Shown piece by piece: positions 38,538 through 49,201 of a DNA stretch of 64,000 bases. A program made the translations under genes and the position numbers. A model generated the notes under the pieces. That model was not told where the DNA came from, did no database searches, and saw only the letters and a program-made list of their open reading frames with translations. The DNA is taken from contig OX579634.1 in assembly GCA_951230915.1 (NCBI GenBank), forward strand, positions 1,112,076 through 1,176,075, in the 5' to 3' direction. This DNA comes from Antitrichia curtipendula. Its lineage: Eukaryota > Streptophyta > Bryopsida > Hypnales > Leucodontaceae. Positions within the stretch are counted from its first letter, which is position 1. Each line of letters opens with the position of its first letter.

Positions 38538-39194
38538 ATGGCGCGACTACAGGTACAAGCAAGGAAGCAGGCAGTGCGGCAGCGGACGGAAGAGGCCAGC
38601 ACAGCAAACGTTCACGCGCAGATGACGAATTCTCCCCCTCCACCGGAGCTGCATCCAATGGTGGAGCCCTCCGAGGTCACTCCACCGGCGAACCTTGTTG
38701 CTGCGATCGGCTGGGACCCTCCCTTGGGCAGCCAGGAGCCACCGCGAACGCCACCGCCGAGTCCGCAAGCCCCGTCGTTTACATGGGAGCGGACGACCCC
38801 TGTAAACGGCCGGCCCTCCGGATTGTTTGCTCTTCATCTGGGATCGACGCCACAAGACTCTCCCATGTCTCGGGCTCCACCAAATATTGTTGTCAATCAA
38901 AAACAATTGAGGGAAGCAATCCGGGCGACAGTGAGCCGCGGACGAAGAGGGGAAAATGGGGTTCGGAGGCGCTTGGTGAACTCTGCACACAACCCGCAAA
39001 CAACTAATGTGCAAGGGCGAACGGGATGCGGTGGGCGGCGTGAGGTAGGACGGGCTCGAGGAGGTGGGGTTCAAAATGGACGTGCCCGTCGAAGTGGGGC
39101 ACATCCAGTGGACAACCGCACTGCTACAAGGAGGGAGGCGCCTTCTGGTTGGGTGGCGCCATCAATTGAGGCCCACCTTCGAAGTCCAATCTGA
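38538..39194 (+). pseudogene. Pro/Arg-rich frame upstream of the transposase, closed by a TGA
   Basis: The frame starting MARLQVQARKQAVRQ is rich in Pro, then in Arg-Gly, and ends at TGA (39192-39194). The transposase frame continues directly in the same phase after this stop. One longer protein may therefore have been cut by a nonsense change, or an unrecognised intron removes the stop. No known domain is visible. Low-complexity, basic N-terminal extensions are plausible for a DNA-binding transposase. Confidence 0.45.
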
Positions 39195-41841
39195 CTTCAA
39201 CCCCGAATTCGGCTACATGGCTCCCCTGTCGTCCCTGCTTGCGAGGTTCACCGGCTCGCTGATGAGATTGTGACAACACCGCACTCCAGCGACGCAGCTT
39301 CAAATGCGGAATATGGAGCTGAATTTTTCTTACCTGGAGCGGCTCCACCGACGGACCTTGTCGGGGACCCTGTACACTCTCCCAGCGAGCATGTGGTTTT
39401 GGACAGCCCTGAATTTCAAGAGGCCATGTTCGTCACAGTGCAGACCGAGATGCTGGATCTCGACCCAGGCCTTGTTGGGGATAAAAATGGAGTCAGTGGA
39501 GTCGTGGTTTCCTGGTTTTTTCATCACATCACCGGCACACCCATGTTTCAAGTTGACTTCGGGGGCGGCATTGGCAACAGGTCTGTTCGCGTCAGCGACT
39601 CAGCATTGGACAAGCGGAGGCCGTATGGGGATATTTGTCGATTACTCTTTCCCAACGACGACGAACCTGTACGTGACACAATGGTTTCAATGGAGGTTCC
39701 AGGAAACTCCAACGCGGTGGCTAGTCTGTCTTCGGAAACAGCGCTGCCCAAGGAGGCAGAGGAAAACTCCGATGATGACCCGGACTGGCTCGGAGATTGG
39801 TTGGATTTTGCCTCCGACATCGACGTAGGTGACAGCGCCTCCGACGTAGTTGCAGACCATTTTGCAGAAGATCCCATGCACGAGCTAGGGTTGTACGACT
39901 ACGACAAAGACACCCGTGACTGGCCGTTCGAGAGAGTTTTCTCAGATGACCAATGGCAGGATCCAGCCATTACACTCGGTCCAAATACTCACAATTTCTC
40001 CGGTCCTGTGCCAGGGCCAACTTCAGCTGTTTCAGGACGACCTGTTGATTATTTCTTACGGTACTGGCCTGCACACATTCTCCAACGTGTCGTGGAGGAA
40101 ACAAACAGGTTAGATTTCACCACTTACTCTTGTAGAAGTTTATGCATTACTAATTTGATAAGTGAATGAGCTGCATGTCTGGTGCCCGATGATGTCTTCG
40201 AAATCCGGCTATCATATGATGATCACGTGTTATGTTTTGATGTTCACTTCAGCTATTCTGGACTCACCGTTGTGTATGGTTGCGTTTGTTGTAGATACGC
40301 ATGTCAACCCTCGCAATTGAATCCAGTTGTGACGAATGGGCGCAATGGTTGGACGCCACTGGATGCAGAGGAGTTGCTATGCTGGTTTGGCATTCTTATG
40401 CTCATGGGGCTCAAAGAATTTCCCCATATCCGGTGTTATTGGAAGCGTTCGGCATTCTACAATTGCCCTATCATTTCTGATGCTATGCCTCGAAAGCGCT
40501 TTGAGGCTATCATTCGCTGCCTACATCTAGTTGACAACGACACGCTCATGGCTGATCGTGCAAACCCATTGTTTGACAAACTGGCAAAAGTGCGTTGGTT
40601 GTGCGAGTCCTTCGCCAACATGTCCCAACGCCTCTATAACAACGAGCGGATTTTGACAGTAGATGAGATCATGATCCCGTATAAAGGACGCTTCTGCAAT
40701 ATACGTCAATACATGAAGTCGAAGCCCGTCAAATTTGGTGTGAAGGTGTGGGCTTTGGCAAATTCTGATAGCAGGTGAGAAGTCTGAAAGCTCTTAGTCA
40801 AATGCAAAATCTGAATTTATCTTTGTGACTGTTGTAAATTTAGTGCGGCAAGGTTCACAGCTTGTCAAGTGAGGTAATTGTTCAAGGTGGCCCAACTTAC
40901 TATCGTGCACTGATGTAGTTGTTGCCTCTTCGATCTTCCCTAGGTATGTATCGAACATCATTGTATATCTCGGTGCTAATGACATGCGGAATGAGGGCGA
41001 TTCTGTTGGAGAAGATGCAGTCCTCACTGCGATTGCTGGGCTTGAAGGGCGCGGCCACATCATCGTGACAGACAACTTTTTTACATCCCCTCGACTCTTC
41101 ATGGAGCTCCTACGACGTGGCTTCTTGGCAACTAGGACTTGCCGCAAGACGAGAAAAGGATTTCCGGCCAGTCTTGCTGGATTTCCCAAGACTAACTTGC
41201 CAGAACGAGGGCACTTGGTGCTGAAGATGCACCGCAGCCGCAAGATTGCAGCAATGTGTTGGATGGACGCGAAGCCTGTGTTTCTCTTGTCCACTGCTTG
41301 TGATCCGATTGGCCAAGACTCATATGCAGGACGGTGGGTGGGCCGTGAACGAGTGCAATTCCCTACAAGCCCAATACTTCTCCAATACCAAGTAGGGATG
41401 CGTGGCGTGGACCTAGTGGACCAGCAACGCCAGGAGTATAGCACGCAATTGCACTCCCATAAGTGGTGGCACCGCATCTTTATGTTCATCTTAGATTCTC
41501 AATTGCTAAATGCTTATATTTTGTATGGTGCAGATCGTCGTGCCTTGGGCTTGCCTGTGCATTCACGACTTCTGTGGCATTACAACGTGGCTGAGTCCTT
41601 GATCATGCCACGCATGACTGCGGGGCACATTCGTGGCCCTATTCGTAACTTAGCAGCAGGAGGGCTTCATTACTCTGTAGGTCACCCCCTTCTGCGCCGA
41701 CGTTGTGTGGTGTGTGATTGCAGGACTCGGCGCATGTGCCCAGGATGCTGCGGCATGTTCCAGTGCGAAGGTGCATGCTTTCAGCGAGTGCACACACAGC
41801 ACGGGTACGGTGCAGGGGTGAGAAACGGAGCAGTTGAGTGA
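39195..41841 (+). CDS. piggyBac transposase (DDE_Tnp_1_7 family)
   Basis: Three exons (39195-40108, 40295-40774, 40944-41841) join in frame across GT-AG introns. The first in-frame ATG after the upstream TGA is at 39426. After an acidic N-terminal part the catalytic core shows the three expected aspartates, in LTVDEIMIPYKG, IIVTDNFFTS and RGVDLVDQ, followed by HKWWHRIFMFILD. The C-terminus is a Cys/His-rich zinc-binding domain (CVVCDCRTRRMCPGCC with later Cys and His), which in piggyBac recognises the transposon ends. The enzyme cuts and pastes DNA at TTAA. The core has no frameshift, so it may be active, but the start is uncertain because of the upstream TGA. The sole promoter candidate is the element's own left part. 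Confidence 0.88.
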
Positions 41842-41938
41842 CGTTCAGCCTCCCTGTTTGTTGACGGCCTTCATGTCAAGGAAGTGCGAGGGCCGACTTC
41901 AGTTGCTAGCGACGGTTTCTTTACGGCATAGTTAGCTT

Positions 41939-42300
41939 ATCATCACAAAGTTTAGACCTTACGATTTGGCAACAATTATCGTGTGATTTTCATTGTTTCA
42001 TGGGTTCGTACCATAATTGCACTGACTTAGTGTATTTTTACGCACTAAATCAGTGCGAAAACAATGAATACCAATAGCGTACGGTTTGTGTACTTTAACT
42101 ATACAACTGTTGTATCAAAACTACATAGCAATCATATAGTTAAAGTACATAAACCGTATACTATTGGTATTCATTGTTTTCGCACTGATTCAATGCGTAA
42201 AAATACACTAAGTCAGTGCAATTATGGTACGAACCCATGAAACAATGAAAACCGCACGATAATTGTTGCCAAATTATAGGGTCTAAATTTTGTGATGATG
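41939..42300. mobile_element. palindromic (foldback) MITE within the piggyBac 3' part
   Basis: Two arms of about 150-180 bp are nearly complementary, from ATCATCACAAA at the left to TTTGTGATGAT at the right, around a short centre near 42110. Only scattered mismatches occur, so the insertion is young or conserved. GCTT stands on both sides (41935-41938 and 42301-42304) and may be a 4-bp target duplication. It lies about 100 bp after the transposase stop codon, so transcripts would carry a very long hairpin. Confidence 0.75.
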
Positions 42301-43321
42301 GCTTCCTCATGGTCAGCTTAGTCACGGTGATGGTGAACGGATGTGGACAGTGAAAGGAGGCGTTTTTGTTATTAGTGAATGTCGTATGGAGGTTCTCTTC
42401 AGTATGAACTAGGTCAAGTGAGATGTAGACAAGTGTTCCGTTTTGTCACTTTGTGAGCAGAACAGGCCTGTGAACATAGAACGGTCTAGTGTTTTTTTGT
42501 AGTAAAGCTCTCTTGTGGTAGGCTATAGTGCGGTGATTTCTATTTCGAAGGTTGAGCCTCACTGGATGCGTGAGATGGCCTCATGCCGTGAAGTAGCACA
42601 AGGCAGTGTATGTTCCATTCATGGAATCGAAACTTTAGATCCCTTTGGCCAAGTTTTTATTTCGGCTGAATTGTGCTGGCGTCCTTCGTGTATTGTATGC
42701 ATTTTGGTGTGGTCCTGCATGTTGTTGGGAGGGGCGGTTAGGTGTGTCCGCCTAGGAGGAAGCGGTGCCACGCTGTTTTCCTGGCAAAAAACGTTTCTCT
42801 CCCGTCGGGGAAAGCACTTCGTGGACAACCTGCGTGGCGTTGGTTGAGCTTGTTGTACAGACGCAGCTGCAGCCACGACGTCAGGACGGGTACACGTATT
42901 TGCAGGAAGCCCTTGTCATTTTCGGGCCACCCGCCTCTACTACGGGTAGATTGTAGCCTTGTCGAAATCGGTCTTGCAGATTTTTGTTGTGCTTGAATAT
43001 TTTTGAAGAGAGTCGTCCCGCCATTAGAAGTCCGCCCACCGGAGTGATTTCTTACTTTTGCTTTCATGAATTTTGCAGAAAATGTAGCTGTCACCCAATA
43101 CACTGTGCGCTATGTCTATGCGTGACATTTCATGAAGTTCTGCGGTATTTCAGTAGCATCTAGCCCTGTAGAAATTTGTACGCTGACTGCATTTGCTACC
43201 AAGTCAATCGGACCGGCTCGAATTCGTCGAAGGTGCTGATTTGGCACTTCTTGAAATTCACGCCTCCCCGTATGCGACGGATACGGTCCCGTAGGTTCAG
43301 ACCCCGAGGGCCGTTCAGGGG
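42301..43321 (+). other. 3' part of the piggyBac element
   Basis: Open frames on both strands here have no recognisable domain. The segment is probably 3' untranslated and subterminal sequence. The last 60 bases hold the GTATGCGACGGATACGG motif and the right inverted repeat. Confidence 0.45.
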
Positions 43322-43513
43322 TTAAGCAATTTCGCACATGTTCGGGAGCGCAGTAGAAGGTAATGTAAATTTACTAGCTTGTAGAAAGATAGAAATGATG
43401 GGCATTGCCAATTTTCCTTATATTCAAATTACTAAGAATTTTGGAAGCCAAAAGTTGGTCTCAACCTATACCCAATATATAGAGTCTTCCAATTTTGATC
43501 ATTCCATAACTAC

Positions 43514-44708
43514 TTTGCCACCTCGGGGAGGTCACTTCCCCTTATGTTTTGTAACCACGTGCGTTAACCACCTATTTGTTTGGAGGCTATTTACTTAGTA
43601 ATCATGATTTTAAAGGACCCTTTTAGTAGAAAAAAAGCTACTTGGTCTTAATTTTAAGCACCCTATAGGTAATTATAAATGAAAATCTAACTTAATTTTT
43701 GGCACGCTATAGTATTTATAAACTTTAGGAATTTTGTTTTTTTTGATAATGAAGGATTTTTGGGTGAATGTTGGGCATAAAAATATGCAACATACATAAA
43801 AAATTAGGATCAAACTTAACCCTTAACTTTCTGAACGACCAGAATGTGGTCAATTTGTTTTTTGAAGTGCTTTTTCTATTATTAAAAATATTAAAATGAA
43901 GTTGCACTTGAAGTGATGCTTTGAAGAATCAAGTTGGTCATCTTTATATGCGGTTAGATTTACATAATAAGCTATTGTTTTGTTTTTTTTAAATCCCAAA
44001 GCATAGGTGGTTGGAAGCTTGGGCAAAAAAGTCAATAGATTGGGGGGATTTGGCCAATGTAAGCATAGCACATGAAAGGATAAGCCTAGCTTGTAAATGG
44101 TGTTTTGACCTTTGAAATGCACATTTTGATTCAATTTTCATTCTTTTAATAAATAAAAATTTCACATTATGTCTTTTGGGCTATCCTTTAATTTCATCAA
44201 TTGTTTCTTATCATTGGAATTCTCATCGCTTTATTATCTAATTGACATTTCATATTACACTCACTAAAATATTTAATTTGAAAATGTTGGTGTATCAAGG
44301 TCATGGCTAAATTTGAGATTCAAAACAAGGAGCTAGGAGGTACCAAAATACACTAAGAAAGCATCTTTGATGATTCATTTTTAACAAATCTTCTTGTATA
44401 AAGCGTTAAATAGTTAAAACATAATATTTTTCATTCATCTTTTAGAAGGACTAAGGATTATACTCATCCTAAAATAAATTTTTTTTGCTTCTATGATTTT
44501 ATTCACACTAATTTATATCTACTTTTTTTTTAAATCAAAAGATTTTTCAATACCCTAATTTATATATAATGATGTTTCAAGAATTAAATCCAGGCTAAAA
44601 TAGATTTACATCATTTATAAATTTTTGCTCCAGTGAATAAATTTCACCCTACAGTTTAACTCACGTGGTTTTCTACGTTTCGCAGAGTGACCTCCCCGAG
44701 TTTGCCAC
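43514..44708. mobile_element. DNA transposon, unclassified family, copy B (1179 bp)
   Basis: The element at 43522-44700 has the same ends as the nested copy A, CTCGGGGAGGTCACT, with 15 bp perfectly inverted. It is flanked by the exact 8-bp duplication TTTGCCAC (43514-43521, 44701-44708). The subterminal AACCACGTGC is again present at the left, with CACGTGGTT at the right. The AT-rich interior is non-coding and does not obviously match copy A's, so both are internally unrelated or deleted derivatives sharing ends. A piggyBac-like TTAACCCTTAAC lies inside at about 43818. Confidence 0.83.
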
Positions 44709-44976
44709 TCATTGCTTCCTACTTTCTTGCTCACTACATCAAGACATGTGTCATGACATTATAATGCCAACATTGCAAAGGAGCAAAAATCACATTCCAA
44801 ACATTGGTTGGAAGTAGCTGGACCCTACTAGTTGGGTATTGATGATTGGTTGGTAATGGGTGGTTCTACTATATATATTCCACAATCCATTAGCAACCAT
44901 ACACGCATTAAAATATGTCAGACAATTGTAGTGAAGTCCGTTGGATAACTTGCAATGTAATATAATTTAAAGACAT
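44709..44976. other. short intergenic stretch
   Basis: No gene or repeat is recognised. Confidence 0.4.
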
Positions 44977-45233
44977 GTTATATATATACATATGCATATG
45001 CATATATATATATATATATATATACATACACATGTACATATATACATATACATATACATATACACAAATATATATACACAGATATACATATACAGATATA
45101 CATATATAGATATACATATACAAATATACATATACAGATATACATAAATAGATATACATATACAGATATACATATACAGGTATACATATACAGGTATACA
45201 TATACATATGTACATATACATATACATAAATAG
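44977..45233. repeat. TATACA-type minisatellite
   Basis: About 255 bp consist of TA, TATACA and ATACAGATATAC units in imperfect tandem array. The Tyr/Ile/Cys-rich open frames read from the minus strand here are artefacts of the repeat. Confidence 0.85.
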
Positions 45234-45236
45234 AAA

Positions 45237-45671
45237 GAGCCCAACGGCTTATAGTTAAGTAAAATGTAAAAATTGTGTTAAAATTAGAATTTTAGACCTT
45301 ATTTAGGCATAGTAGAATAACTTTAAAAAAAACTTTGAACTGAAGAAAGTTAGATAATCATACTATGTTTCATCTTCAAAAATAATTTTGAGATTTGAAG
45401 ACTCCATTCAAAAGTTATAGATGAATTTCAGAGAAGATGTTTGAAAATGTCAAAAAAAAATGTCCCTTCCAACCCTTCTCTGAAATTTGTCTATAACTTT
45501 TAAATGGAAACTTGAAATCTCAAACGGATTTTTTAAGATGAAACTTAGTTTGATTTCCGAACTTTGTTTAGTTCAAAGTTATTTGAAAGAAGTTATGCTA
45601 CTATGCCTAAATGAGGTCTAAAATTTTAGTTTTAACACAATTTTGAATTTTGACAATAAGCGGTCAAGCTC
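45237..45671. repeat. foldback unit 1 (about 435 bp)
   Basis: The arms start GAGCCCAACGGCTTAT and end ATAAGCGGTCAAGCTC. Pairing continues through AAAATTGTGTTAAAA and TTTAGACCT toward a centre near 45455. It is non-coding and is the same sequence type as the unit at 46736-47176. Confidence 0.65.
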
Positions 45672-46735
45672 TCATCTTCAAATTATCCCATACTCTTTAA
45701 GGATTCAGGTGGATAATGGATTTCAATATATAAATGATGTCTCTACCCTCTTCCATCACAAAAGTCTACGAAGAAATAGTTGCAGTTTTCAATCCAAATA
45801 TGTTTTTGGTGGCAAATGATTGAATTGCAATATATTATTATGCAATGAGTTCTTTGGACTTTGGCAAACCTTCTATCTTTACACTTATTTGTTGGTTTTT
45901 AAGTTTGATCTTAGAATTAGCCAAAAAAATGGAGCACTGTAAATGAATTGCCACTATTCATATCCCGAAGCTTACGGAAATGATCAGTGGATGAATTTGG
46001 AGAGGAAAACGCAGCCTCTCTGAAGACTACTGAGTGTTATGTCTAAATCTGAAACCTCTTAATGAAAAACAAAGTCCAAACAGCTACAATTGTTTGAATC
46101 TATAGGTCCATTTCCACCTAACGTTTGCAAAGAGCATGTGTTAGAAGATAGAATTTCCGCATTAGGAGAAAATAATCTTTTTTATGGAAGTTTAGGTTCA
46201 GTACTATTGTACAAGTTTTTGAACTTGGTGGAATTTTGGTCCGAGATGACCCTAAACTACTGGGTGATGGTTGCGAGGTATCCAAACCAAATGGCATGGT
46301 TGCGGGTTGGATACTTGGTGGCGACAAGTTCTTTACCTTGTATGAAATCAGCCTCTCATCATGACGGAAACCCTTGCAGTGTGTTTCTTCAACACACTTG
46401 TGTCAAAAAAAAACTAAAACTTGGTAGAATTTATACACGGCTCGTATTTCTTCAGTTGTCTTAAAGGCTCGCACCCTTGTAACCAAAGGTCACCTTCGGT
46501 CAAAAATAATCAAAGTTTGAATGATCATTCAAAATTTGAATGATTTTTGAAATTTAACATGTCACCTTGCCAAATCCAAGGGAAATGAATTGTAAAATAA
46601 TCCAAATACTGGAAAAGTTTTCTACACAACTCAATGCCAACACATGTCTACAACACCATGGACAAAAATCGTTTTAAAAATGAAATCCATTATTCATCAT
46701 GAATCCTCAAAGGATATGGGACAATTTGAATATGA
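45672..46735. other. spacer between the two foldback units
   Basis: A plus-strand open frame of 124 codons (46090-46464) has no recognisable motif. The outer edges of the spacer are themselves inverted copies: CCCATACTCTTTAAGGATTC near 45690 matches the complement of sequence near 46712. The whole 45237-47176 block may thus be one larger inverted element. Confidence 0.45.
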
Positions 46736-47176
46736 GAGCCTGACCACTCATTGTCAAAACGCAGAAATTTGTGTTCAATGTAGAACTTCAAACCTCATTA
46801 AGGCATAGTAGGATAACTTTTTTCAAGAAACTTTGAGCTAAGAGAAGTTAGTAAATCAAGATAATTTTCATCTTCAATTTTTTTTTTGAGATTTAGAGTC
46901 TCCAATCAAAAGTTATGAACAAATTTTATAGAAGATGTTTGAAAATGTAAAAAAAAATTCCCCTCCCAACCCCTCTCTCAATTTTGTCCCTAACTTTTGA
47001 TTGGAGGCTCTAAATCTCAAAAAAAAATTTGAAGATGAAAATTATCTTGATTTACTAACTTTTTTTAGTTCAAAAGTTTTTAATTTTTATTATTTTATTA
47101 GCCTAAATGAGGTCTAAAATTCTACATTGATCACAATTCCTACTTTTCACTTCACTAGGTATGAGCGGTTGAGCTT
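46736..47176. repeat. foldback unit 2 (about 440 bp)
   Basis: It has the same architecture as the unit at 45237, with arms GAGCCTGACCACTCAT and ATGAGCGGTTGAGCTT and inner AGAAGATGTTTGAAAATGT. The two units share flanks in inverted orientation. Confidence 0.62.
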
Positions 47177-48963
47177 CTACTAATCCTAATTTACATATCC
47201 CACATGAATTGTTTTACCTTCCATCACCCCATTTGTATAAATAAATTGCCTATACATTTCTATGGCTTCACATAGAAAGTGACTTTTAAATATATATGTG
47301 AGGTGGTTATTGGAAAATTTAAAGATTTTTTATTTTCCAAATTGGATCCCATTAATTTATGCCTTGGGCAGCAGTTGTTCTTATGTAATTGGTTCTCTAG
47401 AGTTCCATTTGATAGTAGCGTCGTCAAATGCTGAAATCTTTATTTTCAGATGATTGTCAGGTTTTTGTTATGTACTATTTTTGCAGTGGTGGGCCAACAA
47501 AGTAAAAGTGATTAATGGTTGTAATAGTGTTGTCAAGTCCATGCCACCTCAGTTGCCATGTAGGTTCGGTAAATAGCTAAGGACTCAAGTGGAAATGCTC
47601 TAAGATTTACAACTCAGTTAATGCCTTAACATCGCCACCATAAGGCCAAGTGGGAACATACCTCATGTATCTTTCTAAAACTAGATCATCTTGTATCTTC
47701 TAAAAATCCTAAAATATTAATCACAAACACCGCAGCTAAAATTACTATACTGCATTTTCCATAGGTATGAGTTTATATGGCACAAGGATATTAGTACTTC
47801 TTTCAAGTAATAAAATTATAGGCAATTTAGATCAGCACGAAGTCTACCTAAACCCTAAACTGCATGCACAAACTTTTGAATGGGTCAAATCAATCTCAAG
47901 GATAAAACTCCATCTTATATAAGAAGGGAAGAAGAATCTAATCAAACATTCTATCAATTCAAAAATAATTAAACTATACTAAATGCTATCATAGCAGACC
48001 TTAAACATTGATTCCACGATTGTAGGATCCTACACCTCCACGGTTAGAGGACAAGTTACATCTAAGGAAAAGTAACTACACGTCTAAATCCCTAAACCAT
48101 TTTTAGTGGAATGTGACTTTTTTCCAATCTTGACTCCAGACTTTTTCTCCTTTTTCAACCCAGCTCTAACCCTTCACTCATTTATCCCAACCCCTTTCTT
48201 TCATTTCTATCATCCACTATAATTTGTTTTCATCCAGTTCCTAAATCTTTTTGATTCCATCTAGTTTTATTCATCTAGTTTTATTCATCTAGTTTTATTC
48301 ATCCATTTTTCATCCATCCTCTTTCATCAATTCATCCCTTTTCTCTTACCACTTTCATTTGTTTCTTTCAATTACTTTCATCCATTTTTCCAACCTCTTC
48401 TATAAGTTTTTTAATGAACTTTCATCCATTTTTCCTAAACCTTTCATCGTCTTTTAGTGGAAATTTCATCTATTTTTTCCTAAAATTCTATCTACTATTT
48501 GAAAAAAAAATTCAGACACTTTTTTAAACAAAATCCAATATTGCAAATTCTCGCTTGCTAATCCCTGCTCCTTGTTCATGTACCAACATTCCCCAATTTC
48601 AATCCGCCACTCTGAAGACATAGTCAACATCCATTTGTGTTGGAATACCATCAAATGGCATACATCTACTAGAGATATTAGCATAGAATTGTGCAATGTA
48701 AATCAAGACATCCTTAAAAAATTGCGATCTATCAAAGCAGTCAAAGGTCTTAGAAAAGGTGATTTTTCATTCAGTTCTCAAATCCATTCCACAAAATTAC
48801 TTGCGGAACATGTCGGAAATCAAGTCAAACCACGCCTTGCTTTCAAACTTCAAGGAGGAAGTGACAAATAACATCTTCATGGAAAATAAATTGAAGAGAG
48901 TTATTGCCACAAAACATATGCTTTCCCATCTAGCAACAATCTAATCTTTTGGAAGCTAAAGAA
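47177..48963. other. non-coding, with a pyrimidine-rich stretch
   Basis: 48170-48480 is rich in TTTCATCC and TTCATCTAGTTTTA units, the latter three times in tandem at about 48260-48300. Weak open frames at 48570-48950 on the plus strand (about 99 and 61 codons) may be worn remnants of a mobile element, but no motif is recognisable. Confidence 0.4.
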
Positions 48964-49201
48964 GTGCTTCCAAGGCATTAGGCATTGATAGGCAAAACAT
49001 TATGTGGCTTGTACCAATTTGCACTTTTAATAGCAGTGTAGTGGCCTTTTGCAATCCACCTAAGAAGGCAACAAGAAGTTTAGTGCTTCCAAGGCATTAG
49101 GCATTGATAGGCAAAACATTATGTGGCTTGTACCAATTTGCACTTTTAATAGCAGTGTAGTGGCCTTTTGCAATCCACCTAAGAAGGCAACAAGAAGTTT
49201 A
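48964..49201. repeat. perfect 119-bp tandem duplication
   Basis: The unit starting GTGCTTCCAAGGCATTAGGC occurs at 48964-49082 and again at 49083-49201 with no difference seen. It is a very recent duplication, or possibly an assembly artefact. Confidence 0.9.

Larger units (their letters stand above)
36992..43321 (+). mobile_element. piggyBac transposon with transposase (6.3 kb)
   Basis: The element is bounded by TTAA duplications (36988-36991, 43322-43325) and 12-bp terminal inverted repeats: CCCTTGAACGGC at the left, and GCCGTTCAGGGG at the right, differing at one base. Subterminal GTATGC/CCGTAT-type motifs recur at both ends. Inside are a three-exon piggyBac transposase, upstream open frames of unknown role, a nested 564-bp element and a palindromic MITE. 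The interior frames are GC-richer than the surrounding DNA. TTAA-specific insertion is the defining property of the superfamily. Confidence 0.88.

Noticed and set aside
42515..43103. Open frames on both strands in the 3' part of the piggyBac element
   Set aside because: The strands conflict, no domain is visible, and the location fits an untranslated end.
44908..45244. Three Tyr/Ile/Cys-rich minus-strand frames
   Set aside because: They are translations of the TATACA minisatellite.
46090..46464. 124-codon plus-strand open frame
   Set aside because: No motif is recognisable, and it lies in the spacer between foldback repeats.
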